Positions 23,027 to 35,634 of a DNA stretch of 64,000 nt are shown here, one piece after another (within the stretch, counting starts at the first letter, position 1; the number at the start of each line of letters is the position of its first letter). The notes under the pieces were generated by a model. That model had not been told where the DNA came from. It made no database searches and saw nothing but the letters and a program-made list of their open reading frames with translations. The stretch comes from Tachypleus tridentatus (taxonomy: Eukaryota > Arthropoda > Merostomata > Xiphosura > Limulidae). The stretch covers positions 140,980,127-141,044,126 of the forward strand of contig NC_134833.1 in the NCBI RefSeq assembly GCF_004210375.1. The letters are read 5' to 3'. A program made the translations under genes and the position numbers.

Positions 23027-24826
23027 AGTGCGGAGTGAAATTTTTGTAGTTACTGGATGCGAATCATAAACCCTCGAATTGACATTTTGGCACGCTAATA
23101 TTTCTGCGCGCTAATTATTAGACCAAACCCAGTCCAGGCCTATACTGTGCTCGAGGGAAAACGTTTATTCTTATCGTTTCATTACTTAGATAAAAGCCAT
23201 AATGTTTTATTTTCCAGTAAGCTTAAGAATATTTTGACAATCTTGAAATAATCCAAGTAAATATTCGCTACTAAACACCATAAAAATGTCGTTAATGAAT
23301 GAACGATCACAACATTTTAAGGAGAAAAAAAATGCAGCAATTTATTGTTAACGACTTTCCTTCACACAGAATCGTTTGTGTGTTTGCTTGTTCTTAAGCC
23401 TAAAACCTCAAACTGGTTTTTTTTTTTTGTGCTCTTCTTGATGCGGTTGTCGAAACTCGATTTTGTGTTAATAGCCCACTGACTTACTTTTGAACCATCC
23501 AGAACCGAGTATCGAATTTGATAAGGATTAGAGCCTGATGTTCTTTAGACCCATTGTTTTGAAAATCGAACGTAAAATCAATTACACATATAAGTCTAAT
23601 GTTCATTCGGGTATTTATATTACATGAACAGTAATACGGAGTGTAATGTTATGTTAGGGACGTAAGCTGCTAACATTTTGAGATATATTTGCAGTTTCAG
23701 AATGTTTCAGAATATCGGTCTGTCCCCAAGTCAATTGTATAATAACATCGTCCTTTCCAACGTTTGGAAATTGTTTAACGGGACACCGAAAGCAAGGAGC
23801 TGGATGTTACGGAATTTAAAAAAATATTTCGCGTCATATAGATACTTACGTAGCATACTTAGTTACATATACATTTAACACCACTTTTTATATATTACCC
23901 TAAACCTAGCCTACAAACTTACTCGCATATATATATATATTAGTATCACTTTTTACGTATTACCCGAATAGATATTTAAATATCTTACGCCTAGATAGGT
24001 ACTTTTCACAAGTGTATTATATATAAATGTATGATATTCGGCGAGTTTTAACTGACTATTGATTTTACTATTTTTCATTATGAAGACACACATGCCTAGG
24101 CTTTTTGAAGTTCCAGGATCTTTATAAGTGTGTTTTAATGGTTATTTTTCCGGGAAAAAACAATTTCGAATATTCCAAGACAAGCTTGTTTATTACTAAT
24201 ATTGTGTTATTTGAAGCAGTTGACCTTGGCAGACGACACTTTCTGTATTGGCAACGCGCCACCTGAGCATTTCGTTGATGCGTGTTTGAAGGCCTTGTAT
24301 TCTTAATAGCAGATGCCATCCCAATGCAATTCTAGCCTTGAATCAACACAAGCACGTAGTTCAGTGAAAGTATCTCCTTGGGCAGAGTTCCGACTCAATA
24401 TTACGCAATTTGTGAGCAATTCAGTCATGCTTTGCTTCAAGTGGGTTTCCAGTTTACCTTACCCAAGAAGAAGCAGGTTAAAATACATTTTTTGAGTCAC
24501 CTTAAAGTTCTTTTTATTATTGTTATTATTGCTGATGGTGAACTACATATATATTTTTGTTATTTCTTCGTAGGTTTTATTAGGCCTAGTACATTTAATC
24601 GGCAGTGGAGGAAACGTATTCTTTCTCCCCCTCTTTTATTTTATTCGCTCCCTGCTGGTTTAAACCTGCGAGTAAAGGTTTCGTTTTTGAAAACCAAAAC
24701 AAAAAGCTGATACATGCATATCTCAAAATATCGAACTGGTGACATCTGTTATTAAAGCAGACGGTATGTTACAACATTTCACTTCATTATTCAGCGATAA
24801 TCGTGTACTCCTCGCTAAACTGATGT
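23027..24826. other. unique AT-rich DNA
   Basis: No gene recognised; several 60-110 codon frames (for example 24378-24710 plus) look random. A (TA)n run is at about 23926-23940, and CACTTTTTATATATTACCC / CACTTTTTACGTATTACCC at 23881 and 23946 hint at a weak two-copy repeat. Confidence 0.4.
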
Positions 24827-24967
24827 GTTGAATAACAATTGGCGATATAACATTTTTGGTTCCCTACAGGGGGTATGTTTCCCAGTGGATTGGCGTGGTG
24901 ATTTAAAACTGGCAATATAACTTTTTTGTTTCATTATAGAGGGTGTGCTTCCCAGTGGAGCAGAGTG
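24827..24967. repeat. two-copy ~70 bp tandem repeat
   Basis: Two diverged units share TTGGCGATATAACATTTTTG / CTGGCAATATAACTTTTTTG and GTTTCCCAGTGGA / GCTTCCCAGTGGA. Confidence 0.75.
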
Positions 24968-26670
24968 TTGAATTAAATGCAAACGCTGAGAGTTGAAAAA
25001 AATAAAATAAAAATGAGCAAAGCAAATTTTACAGATGAAATCCAAGAGGTTAAAATTTTAAATTTGGAATAGTTTGAGAAAAAATGCAATTCCTTAAAAA
25101 GTTTAATATGGAAATATTTGGGTAAAGGGGAATTAATCTAACCAGGTTTTAATTGTATTTCCAACCAGTAAAAACTGTACGTATTAATATCGAATTAATA
25201 ATGTTTATGTATTACAAAACAAACAACAAAAACGCACGTCCCCATGTGGCACAGCGGTATGTATGTGGACTTTAAACGCTAAAATATGGGTTTAGATCAC
25301 TGATGGTGGGCTGACCACAGATAGCTTTTATGTAGTTTTGCGCTTAACTTAAAAATTGAAAACGTACAAACGATGAACATGCAGGAGTTACAAGCAATGG
25401 GTAATTACAATTAAATTTGGCGTTAGTACAACCATATTATAGAAAATACAAAAGAAAGGCGAATAAGTTGCACAATGTTTGAGTATTTTCTTTAATCAGG
25501 ACAGTACACTCTAAGTTTATCAATGTACGACTGTGAAATGTTATTCAAACTGTCCTGGATTACTGCACATGATACGCTAAAGTTGTTCGATTGTTGTTTA
25601 ACCTTCTGAGCTTCTACCTAAGCAAATTAAATTACAGGATCATCTTCTTGTTTGAAGACAAATACCTTCTAAACATAGCTTGTTCGTAGGGGAAAGACGA
25701 AATGAATAAGAGTTTGTTTGTACCTATCAGTCTCAAGGGTGCCATCAATTTCCTTTAAATTTTCAACAGCGGTGACCGAATGCAGTCCACACTTGTAGTG
25801 GCCCATAGCATGATTCGCTACAGACCTTTCACATTGATCGCTATACGTGTTTCGTTTTCGCCATAGTTTATTATTGCCAGACAACTTTAATATGGATTCA
25901 TCTGTAAGGGTGAATACCCCTGTTGTACCTGATACTCATTTCAACTCTGATTATCTTTCATAAGTAGTACCTTATGGGAAGCTGTGTGTCTGTCGAGACC
26001 ACTTGACATGTTTGTATATCTTTCAGTCATGAAAATAAAATGTACACGTGTACTTACAACTAGGTTGTTTTCAATATCTCTAATGATTTGTCGTGTTTCC
26101 TCGCACGTCACTTTTGAAGACTTTGAGATTTTTAACCTTGCCTGTATTTATTGTCAGCAGTGTTTGTTTCATATACCTTCTTAAAAATATTCATATAGGC
26201 TCGTACTGACAAGTGACGTATGTTTTCGGTTTATTGCATGGATTAACTTTCACCAACCAAAATGTTTAATCGTGTAGTGTTTCTGTGCCAGGAACCACCG
26301 GTATATTCACTAAACTACTGTCTATACTTTTATAGATATAATTCTGATGTGGCGCTATCTGATTGGTTGGGTAACGTGCTGTAAATATATTATAGTGCAG
26401 TTCATTTTTTAACAGTAGTTGGAGAAGCATTTCCAGAATATTTGCATTTTATATCCATTTTACTTACTATTTCTATAATTATTTAATACTGCGCACATTG
26501 TGATCTAATTTGTTACAATTTTCTACGACATTTCTGTTATATGCTGAATATAACGTAGTAGCATAAAGTTCTATAGATGTTTTATAAAGTTCTGTTAATG
26601 TTTAAAAATCTACCTGGAAACCGAAAACCTAGAAATTGGGATACATTATGATGCAAATGATTATGCTTCC
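24968..26670. other. unique DNA with one SINE-B
   Basis: Apart from the SINE-B at 25235-25350 no gene or repeat is recognised. The minus frame at 25669-25884 and the plus frame at 25984-26184 resemble no known family. Confidence 0.4.
25235..25350 (+). repeat. SINE-B
   Basis: Head CCCCATGTGGCACAGCGGTA, diverged B box, then GACCACAGATAGCTTTTATG and GTAGTTTTGCGCTTAACTT. Orientation plus. Confidence 0.78.
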
Positions 26671-26684
26671 GTACTGAAGGTTTT

Positions 26685-26890
26685 AGTTTGTTTAAAATTT
26701 CCCGCAAAGCTACACGAGAGCTATCTGCGCTAGCCGTCCATAATTTAACAGTGTAAGACTAGAGGGAACGTAGCTAGTAGTCACCCCAAGTTATAACACC
26801 CCAACAACTGAAAGGGCGAGCATGTTTGGTGTATCGGGGATTCAAACCCATGACACTCAGATTGTCTTAACCACCAGGCTATGCGAGGCC
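26685..26890 (-). repeat. SINE-A with internal deletion
   Basis: Tail GTTTGTTTAAAATTTCCCGC, then the body as far as AGCTAGTAGTCACC, which jumps directly to CCAAGTTATAACACCCC. About 60 bp (the CCGCCAACTCTTGGGCTACT region) is missing. The head GGCCTCGCATAGCCTGGTGG (complement) is present. The 5' flank (GTACTGAAGGTTTT at 26671-26684) is the same sequence that flanks the next SINE at 27253. Confidence 0.88.
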
Positions 26891-26929
26891 CATGATGATT
26901 GGAAGAGTTATTAAAAACCAGGAAAATAT

Positions 26930-27252
26930 TTAGTCCACACGAAACGTTTTGGAGGCTTAGTAGCTCTGTTGCCGTAAAATGCTGCAAGCCATACACAATC
27001 AACGTTTCGGAAACTTATCATTTCCGTTACCAAGAGGAATATGAGTCTATGCGTAACGTGTCGGAGGCTTATTAACTTTATTATCATAAAATATTGGAAT
27101 CCGTAAATTATCAGCGTTTCTCTGTTTCAGAATGTTATAAACTCCATTATAAAATTTAATTTGGAGGCTTAGTAGCACAATTGTCATAAAATTTCGGAAT
27201 TATAGATAACCAATGCTTCAGGCTTATCAAGTTTCATTATCAAAAAAGTTCC
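26930..27252. repeat. degenerate ~55-60 bp tandem repeat
   Basis: Five or six units related to AACGTTTTGGAGGCTTAGTA, then TTGTCATAAAAT and GGAATCCGTAAATAATCA. It lies exactly between the two SINEs that share the same 5' flank. Confidence 0.72.
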
Positions 27253-27266
27253 GTACTGAAGGTTTT

Positions 27267-27532
27267 GGTTTGTTTACAGTTTCGTGCAAAGCTAAATGAG
27301 GGCTATTTGCGTTAACCGTCCCTAATTTAGCAGGGAAAGACGAGAGAAAAGGCAACTAGCCACTCATCACTACCCACCGCCAACTCTTAGAGTACTCTTT
27401 TACGAACGAATAGTAGGATTGATCGTGATATTATAACGTCCTGTTCCAGCTGAAAGGACGAGCATGTGTGATGGGATGGGTATTCGAATCCGCATTCCGC
27501 AGATTGACAGACAAGCGCCCAAAACCACCTGC
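27267..27532 (-). repeat. SINE-A, full length with target duplication
   Basis: Tail GGTTTGTTTACAGTTTCGTG, body TACCCACCGCCAACTCTTAG, diverged head at the right. Perfect 14 bp duplication GTACTGAAGGTTTT at 27253-27266 and 27533-27546. Confidence 0.9.
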
Positions 27533-27546
27533 GTACTGAAGGTTTT

Positions 27547-29779
27547 ATTTTTAACACCCACTCGTTTAAACGTACAAATTATCCCAGGGCAAGATTTTAA
27601 TTCATGCCAGCATGCGATAACAATTAGTAAACGAATGTGAGAAATAAGCTGAGACCATAACGTAGTTAAAATAAACAATTATTGTTATGAGTAAATAACA
27701 CCCAAGTTGACACACCAGATGAAAGAGGAAAAATAAGGGATTTAAAAAATATATAATTGTAACTATGGTGATTTATATTTACGCAGGGTGATGGAACACA
27801 TTTTTAGAATATTAATCCAACAAAATTAAATCCACTTTGAATCTAGTCACGTATTGTAAATCCTCTTCTTTCACCTTCTTTCTTTGTTAGAGGACTTACT
27901 CATTTATCGTTTTTTATTTCCTTGTCGGACCGAAAGTGAAAATCTGACCTTAGAAAATTACCTAAAACATTGAAGTATATATTCGTATATATATGTACAT
28001 GTAAATATACACAAACCTCTATGACCTCAAATGGTAAATAGCCAGTTTATTTGGTATTGGGGCGTGACACGATTTTTGTGTATGAAAAGTGCGTAAAGCG
28101 GATTATGCAATTAGTTGAGGGCGCATTAAGAACATTTTCATCCAAGCGCGTTGTCTAATAAATTATACGTTTGTACACAAACCGTACGTTATATCATTAT
28201 GGGAAAAGTTAAATTTGAAGCGGGAATATAAAGAAGGCTTGACTAACAACATTTTGTTTTGTTTTTAACATTCAAGCATTGTAAGTGTCGTATTTATTAC
28301 TGCCAAGTTTATAAACACATTTCCAGTACCGTGTTTATTTTTGGATACACAATAAAAACAGAGAAACAAAAGACACGCTCTTTAGTATTCCATTACTCAT
28401 CTGAGACATAAAAGAGGTAAACTTTGGGGATTTTGAAGGGGAATACCCCTTTTTCTATTGTGATACAAAATTCCAAACTCATATGTAATACTACACATTT
28501 CAAGGCTAAAATAAAGTTATATAGAATGCCCGATATGTCAACCCATGGACGACAGAGTTTTAAAGTTCGACGCCGTTAAAAAACGTGGCGTCATTTGAGT
28601 GTTATTACAGTTTAAATGTTTGAAACGCATCCATTGTTATGATTATATATGCGTTTTTTTATTCTTTTTTTTGAAATATGACTCGATTTCTTAAACCATA
28701 AATCGGGGTACTTCAATGGAGGAAGGCAGTAAGAGGAGTTGTTGGGATTTTACCGTGAAATAAAAAAATTATTGCTGTGTTCACAATTTTTCTTTTTTTT
28801 TAAATGGAGACAACTTTAATATTCGTGTGCCCACAAATTCACGAAGAAAACTAGAAAACGTAATCAATAATAACTGACTGCTAAAATACGTCTAAACAAA
28901 AGGATGCTGCTGTCATCTGCTGCGCATTAGGGTGAAGTTGTTAATCAAATTTTACCTTTAAAATTCACAAGCTTGAAGGGTGAAAAACCATTAAGAAAGC
29001 GTTTGCAGAGAAAGTGAGTTCCACAGAACTGTTACCTTTGGGCCTAATGCGACTTTAGTCCTGCCCTGTGACACAATGTGACGTTTGGTCACTCTGCTTG
29101 TTGTGTGTGTGTCTCTGTGGAATACGGTTCTAACCTTTTCAGAACTCAGAATAAAGACAGAATTTTGAAATTTTGATCTTGTTCCAATATGACACTTGTT
29201 CTAGAGTAAAACATACTAGTTTATCGCTAAAGGTCAGACGCTGGCTCACAGGGCGTATGATCCCATTCTGTTTGACAATGATCAGAATCACCCGTTATTG
29301 CTTTGAAAAATCAAAATAGAAAGCCATGATCGATATCACATCGAAACGTCGAAAATTTATCTCACCTATTGGACCGAGTACCGATTTTTCTTTTTAAGCA
29401 CTTAACGACGTTTCTGCTGGACGTTATCGTATAATTCACCTTTATGCTAAACATCAGGCGTCAGTAGCTTTGCTCGAAGAATTTAATTTTTTTTTCATTA
29501 GAATTTATGAGTGAAAATGAAGAATAATATGATAATATGCCAACCACGTTATAGCTGCTCTGTCAAGTGCAGACAAGATCTTTCGCCCATTACCAAGGTT
29601 TATCAGATCGGCTGAGATGTGATGACGTCATAGCACTGGTAGAGCGACTGTTTCGGTTTGAAACAGATTAATTTTATTTAAGCCATTACATATTAGGGTT
29701 ACGATCTGTGTTGATATAAGATTATTTACTTATTTTTAAAACCGAGCTATTTATTATTAACATTATTTATTTGTTCATT
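27547..29779. other. unique AT-rich DNA
   Basis: About 2.2 kb with no gene, array or known element recognised. Confidence 0.4.
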
Positions 29780-29791
29780 CTTACTTTAATT

Positions 29792-30233
29792 CTTCTGGAT
29801 GTGGATTCCTGTACGTGGTGAGGGGACCTCCCAGAGAAGGTTCTATACTTTCAGTTTACCTTCTCTGGTATCTAAACATCCACCTGCGTGTTTGCCGTGC
29901 GTGGTGACCCGTGAAGGGGAGGAGAGGATCCTGGTGGCTGAGGGGTCCAACTCCAGCACACCACTTTGGCCTTGAATTCCTGTAGAGGGGCGGTCTTGGG
30001 GTGGCCCTCCAAGATCAGTCGGCTAGTCCATTTGGGCCAGGGTCAACTAAGTGCCAGCATTGGACGTCCTCAACAGGTACAGTGGACATTAAATCTGATA
30101 CTGGTGTTCGGGTATAGTGCTCACAAAACCCTGGCGTCGGTGTAGTGACCTTATATGGCATTGTAGTGTGTCACCTCGTAGGGCTCCATGGTGGGTGGGG
30201 TCAGTGGGCACCGAAATATTCTTTTTTTTTATT
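29792..30233 (+). promoter_or_regulatory. LINE 5' leader / presumed internal promoter
   Basis: A GC-rich leader relative to its surroundings, with a possible hairpin AGAGAAGG ... CCTTCTCT (29834-29869) and repeated GTGCGTGGTGA-type words. LINEs of this type carry an internal promoter at the 5' end; no specific motif was identified. Confidence 0.45.
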
Positions 30234-31483
30234 ATGGATATCCCTCAAATAAAAAAAAAAAAACAAGCATGATAGCACAAAGAAAAATCCGACTACTGGC
30301 AGACGACCGTGCATTGATGACTTTGTACGGTCAAACTCACTTGAATCTGTCCCGCGATTTTAAATTATACATTCTTTAACTGAAAAACCCTTAGGGAAGA
30401 TGTCGCCATTTTATATTCAGAAGGGTTTAGAAGGGCTTGCTGGCTCACCTAAATCGGTAAAACAAATATGGTCTGGGAACATTTTAATGGAGACAGCTTC
30501 ATCACAACATTCCAAACTCCTCTTGAAGTCGAAGGCCATTGGGGATATACCAATTGAGGTTACTCCTCATTATACTTTGAATTCTTTCAGAGGTGTTATA
30601 GTTGAGAGGGATTTAAAGACCATTCCAGAGTCAGAGATCCTCGCAGGTTTCACCAGCCAAGGTGTTACAGCCGAGAGCCGAATTTATATTCGTAAAGACG
30701 GGATTATGTAGCCAACAAATGTTCTAATGTTAACATTTACAATATCATGTCTTTCTACCACAATCAAGGTAGTGTATCTGAATTGTAAGGTACGGCCTTA
30801 TATTCCTAACCCTGTTAAGTGTTTTCATTGTCAATGATTTGGTCACTCGAAAACATCTTGTCGTGATTCCTTGACGTGTGCTCTTTGTGCTGGTAAAGAC
30901 CATGATGCTTTTAAATACCAACTAGAACCACATTGTATTAACTGCAATGGTCCACATCCTTCCTATTTTACTTCTTACCCTAAATGGGTGGAAGAGAAAG
31001 AAGTACAGCGTTTCAAGACAGTTCATAATATTACTTATCCAGAGGCTTGGAAATTACTATTCCCAATTCCATCTCGGACTTATGCTGCTGTTATCCATTC
31101 CACTACTACAATAGGAGTCCAGACAGACCTTTCCGTGCCTCCTAGAGAATCCTTAACAGCACATCTTAATCTAGTATCATCCAAAATCAACAAAGTTAAC
31201 GAATCAGAATCTATTTCTATCTGTCCCTACCACATCTCCTACTCATTACCCAACTTCACCTTGTTCAAGCCCAGTTGTTTCCATGGAGTCTTCCTTGCTT
31301 GACACCCCAAAAATTGAACAACCCATTTGTTCACGTCCTCAATCACTGGAACGTATGTCTACAAATTCCGACCTGCTTACTCGATCCAGAGCAGGATCAC
31401 AAGAGAGTGACCGACCCACATCCAGTAAAGAAACAAAGCGCGATTGCAAGCAGGTCTCCGTGCTGTATTATCTTCCAATATAA
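30234..31483 (+). pseudogene. LINE ORF1 (gag-like, CCHC zinc knuckles), broken
   Basis: Encodes the RNA-binding ORF1 protein of the LINE, which packages the element RNA. Start placed at ATG 30234 (MDIPQ). A poly-A run (30249-30263) and a site near 30360 shift the frame; the longest pieces are 30400-30711, 30871-31302 and 31283-31483. Visible motifs: CFHC...FGHSKTSC (first knuckle, interrupted by TGA at about 30836), CALCAGKDHDAFKY (second, last Cys mutated to Tyr) and CINCNGPHPSYF (third). It ends 6 bp before the ORF2 start. Confidence 0.87.
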
Positions 31484-31489
31484 AGAAAA

Positions 31490-34400
31490 ATGGCCATGCT
31501 AATCCAATGGAACTGTCGAGGTTTTCAATCAAATGTGAATGACATCAAGGATTTAATTGACTTTTATTATGCCAAATGCCTTTCTTTACAGGAAAATATT
31601 TTAAAACCTACTAATACAGTTACAATTCGACAATATTCCTTATACCGAAATGACAGGTCATGTGTAGGACAAGGACATGGGGGAGTAGCACTGCTGGTTG
31701 ATCAACATGTGCCCACTCAGTCCTTTTCATTGACTATGCCCTTGGAGGCTGTAGCCATCCATATCTTCTTGGGTCGTACTATCACTGCTTGCTCTCTGTA
31801 CCTTACCCCTGGAAAAAATTATCATCCCTCAGACCTTGATGCCCTCATTGAGCAACTGTCAACCCCCTTTTTAATTTTAGGGGATCTTAATGGGCATAAT
31901 CCCCTCTGGGGTGGTCCTAGTACTGATGTGAGGGGTCGTACTATAGATCATATGCTCCTGAATCACAACCTGTCTCTCTACAATTCTGGCTCTTACACTT
32001 ATTTTCATGCACCCAGCTAGTGATTTACTGATATAGTGTTTGTATCTGCTCCTCTTCGCTTTTCACTTGCTTTACTTGGGAGGTTAACGTCAACTCTCGA
32101 AGCAGTGATCATTTTTTATCATATTAAGAGAGGTTGGCCGTGGTCAGTGTCACCTGCTCTTTCGGAACTTGATCCTGCTATCTTATGTAAATCATCGATA
32201 GGTGATTGTGTAGCAGCAGTAATTAACTGTATTGTTCAAGCAGCTGCTCAGTGCATCCCCAAAACCTCGACATCTTTCCCACGGCATCTTCGCCCTTGGT
32301 GGAATTCTGCTTGCTCTATAACACGAAAAGCTCAGAAATGTACTTGGAATAAATTTCATAGATATCCCACGCTTACAAACTACATTGCATTTCAGCAATC
32401 CCGTGCACAGGCTCGGCGAGTTAGACATCAAAGCAAGAAGAAATCTTGGATTAAATATACCTCCAGCATTTCTTCAACCACCAATTCAAAAGTCATATGG
32501 GACAAGATTCGGAAGGTGAGTGGACGGTATACTTCTGCCTCTCTCTCTCTCTTAATATTCAATGACCATGAACTTGCTGATGCTCAGAATATTACCAATA
32601 CTTTTGGTGAATGTTGCTCTCATGTATCTACCTCTTCAAACTCATCTCCTTCATTCTTAGCTATTAAAACACGAGTTGAACATCTGCTTCTTTTCTTTTC
32701 GACTGATAATCCCTATGACTACAATCACCCTCTTACACTGGTGGATATCAAACTTGAGCTTCATCGGTCTAGCAATACATCAGTTGGACCTGATGATATA
32801 CATTGTGAGATGCTACGTAACCTTTCTTCTGTCTCTCTTACTCTTCTCCTGACTGTCTCTCACCTGATATGGCAGGATAATGTCTTTCCTGATGTTTGGC
32901 GCCAAGCTATTGTACTCCCTATTCTTAAACTTGTGAAGGATCCAAAGATTCCTTCGAATTACCGTCCCATTGCTTTGACGAGTTTGTCAGTAAGCCTTAG
33001 AGAGGATGATTAATGCTCGTCTTCTTTGGTTCCTTGAATCAAACAACTTTCTCTCACCCACTCAGTGTGGGTTCCGAAGACAACGCTCCACGATAGACCA
33101 CTTAATTCTCCTTGAAACATTAGTCAGAGAAGCCTTTTTGAAGCGACACATCTTGTTTCTATTTTTTTTATTTAGAGAAAGCTTATGATGCAACATGGAG
33201 ATATGGCATCTTGCGAGACCTTCACTCATACGGATTACATGGGAATTTGCCACTTTTTATTAAGCATTTTTTAATGAACCGCCGATACCAGTTCTGTGTG
33301 GGCTCAATACTTTCCCGTTTTTCCCATAGGAACTTGGAGCCGCTCAGGGCTGTGTTCTAAGTGTCATACTTTTCATTATAAAGTTTAATGCCATCAGTGA
33401 ACAGCTACCCCTACAGTTGCAAATGGTCTTTTCGTTGATGACTTTCACAACTCATGTCAGTCATCAAATATGAGGTTTATTGAGCGGCAACTACAAACTG
33501 CAATTAATCATATACTTAAGTGGACCACAGCAAATAGTTTTCAACTTTCTCTCCATAAAACTGTTTGTGTACATTTCTGCCGCTAACGGGATATCCATTC
33601 AGATACAAAACTTCGTATTGATGATGTTGTACTTCCTGTCGTCCCTGAGGCTAAGTTCTTAGGCCTTATATTTTACTGTAAATTAAACTTTATTTCCCTT
33701 ATCAAGCAACTTCGTGCAAAAGAGCACTGAACATCCTCCGTGCCATCTCTACCACCTCTTGGGGAGGGGATCGATACTCCATGCTTAAAATTTATCGTGC
33801 CCTTGTCCGATCCAAACTTGACTATGGATCTATGGTTTATGGTTCTGCCACTGAAAATGCTGGATCCTATCCATCATCAGGGGCTTCGGCTTTGCACTGG
33901 GACCTTTCGTACTTCTCCAGTCCAAAGTTCGTATGTGGAGTCCCATGAACCCCCTCTGTATTTTCGCCGTTTGTAACTCTCTCTTGTTTATGCTTTCAAA
34001 CTTCGCTCTTTACCGTAGGATCCTACTTGTGGTCGTGTTTTCCATCCTCAGTGGGCCACACTTTTCTATAATAGAAAATCTGCCATTGTTCCTCTTAGCC
34101 TTCGTATTCGGGCACAATAAAAAATTTGAATAGCATAGCAGTATCAACACTTTGACCTCTTCCACCATGACTAATTACTATCCCCAACTGTGGCCTATCT
34201 TTGACCCATCTGAGGAAGGCCTGCACTCCAAATTGAAAATATCACTCTTTATTTGCTGAACATCTTTCAAACGATCCATACATTCCCATATATACAGATG
34301 GTTCAAAATCAGGTAACTCTGTAGGTTCTGCCATGGTTTGTTGCAGTTCACTCCCGAATTGTATGCTATTTCTCTTACCCTGAATCATATTGAAACTATG

Positions 34401-35060
34401 CAATATACTAATTGTACGATCTATACTGGTTCACTCAGCTGTCAATCGGCCCTGACATCATTCCATGTTAGTTACCATCCTATTCTTATCAATATCCAAA
34501 ACAAATTGGCCCATCTCTCTCTATCATCTAACTCTGTCCAGTTTTTTTGGATACCAGGTCATGTTGTTATTCGTGGGAATGAGCTAGCTGACAGAGCGGC
34601 AAAATCCATCTGCTCTGGCTCCGTCCCTGTTCCATACATGGACTTTGGTCCAGTTATCAAAACCCAACTATACACCAGTTGGCAGTCGACCTGGAGTGAG
34701 CAACGAAATAATAAGCTTTTTCAACTCAAACCTTCTTTAGCTCTTTGGTCATCTTGTTTCTGTAAAGATCAAAGGGAGAAATTTGTTTTGGCTAGGCTAC
34801 GCATTGGTCACAGTTTTTTAACTCACCACTATCTTTTATCTGGTACTGATTCACCAATGTGTGGTCTGTGTGGCACTCAGGTCACAATCATACCTATTTT
34901 ATAATCATGATGTCATTACAACCAAGAACGACGATTCCACTTTAAACATATTTTTAAGGTAGGTTTGTCCTTTACATTAGCCAATGTCATAGGTGATACT
35001 GACCGCCTCACTCATGTTTTTACATTTTTAGAAGCTATTGGCCTTTTTGACTTAATTTAA
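31490..35060 (+). pseudogene. LINE ORF2: endonuclease - reverse transcriptase - RNase H, broken
   Basis: Nicks target DNA, copies the RNA and degrades it. Endonuclease: IQWNCRGFQS at the start, catalytic LQE, GDLNGHNPLWGG, and SRSSDHF (another frame, near 32095). Reverse transcriptase: NYRPIALTS (about 32958), GFRRQRSTIDHLILLE, motif A around 33169 with the expected Asp codon reading TAT (Tyr) before LEKAYD, and catalytic FVDDF at 33431-33445. RNase H: YTDGSKSG at about 34291; second catalytic site reads YTGSLS (GGT at 34428-34430 where GAT is expected); NELADRAAKS is intact. C-terminal CGLCG zinc motif. Several frameshifts and stops (first at about 32018). The original length would be about 1190 residues. 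Confidence 0.92.
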
Positions 35061-35327
35061 GGTTTTTATTGGACTATACACTGTTTTAGCATGATTTCTT
35101 TTACATATTTTAATTTTATTTTGACCTGAACCCAGGACTGGAAAGGCCAATTTCAGGTGACTGACAGCAAGTTTGAACTTAATGCTTCAGTCTTCCTGGC
35201 AGGTCTTAATTTTACATATTTTACGTATTTTTACATTCATATCCATATACCATTATAGTATACTACATCTTGTTTGGCACAGATAGTCTAGTAGCTACGT
35301 ACCAATAAACATGAAATACCTACCTAC
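35061..35327 (+). other. LINE 3' leader and CCTA tail
   Basis: Non-coding 3' part of the LINE ending AATACCTACCTACC before the target duplication. It does not resemble the 3' tails of the SINEs in this window, so this LINE is probably not their helper. Confidence 0.75.
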
Positions 35328-35339
35328 CTTACTTTAATT

Positions 35340-35634
35340 ACCTTTTCTCATCATCGAGACGAACTGGAGAACCAATAACTTGGTGTTTTTGTTCCCGGAT
35401 CAGGTCAATTGACCACACTGTTAACGTGAGAGTACTACAATGGAGTTACAAGAATTCATAAGTGAAACTAAAGAAAAATGTAATAATGTATCAAGTAGGT
35501 TATAGTCATATGGAGCGAGAGCATACAAATAAGGATTCTCAGTTCTCCAAAATATCACTGAATAAATTGTAAACGTTTATAGAAACGGGATGCTTAACGT
35601 GAAGTCTGACTTTGTTTGTTTCAGACACTCACGT
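35340..35634. other. unique DNA
   Basis: No feature recognised. Confidence 0.4.

Larger units (their letters stand above)
29792..35327 (+). mobile_element. full-length I-like non-LTR retrotransposon (inactive)
   Basis: A 5.5 kb LINE bounded by a perfect 12 bp target duplication CTTACTTTAATT (29780-29791 and 35328-35339). It begins CTTCTGGATGTGGATTCC, has a GC-richer 5' leader (29792-30233), ORF1 with zinc knuckles (30234-31483), ORF2 with endonuclease, reverse transcriptase and RNase H (31490-35060), a ~270 bp 3' leader and a short CCTA repeat tail (TACCTACCTACC). ORF1 plus an RNase H domain in ORF2 points to the I group of LINEs. Both frames carry stops and frameshifts, so the copy is dead, but its full length and intact duplications show a fairly recent insertion. 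Confidence 0.93.

Noticed and set aside
23881-23970. Possible two-copy repeat around CACTTTTTA...TATTACCC
   Set aside because: Only about 19 bp match; too weak in AT-rich sequence to call.
29792-30233. Protein-coding start at 30188 in the LINE leader
   Set aside because: ORF1 is better started at ATG 30234 by position relative to the poly-A slip and downstream frame. The 30188 frame is a chance upstream extension.
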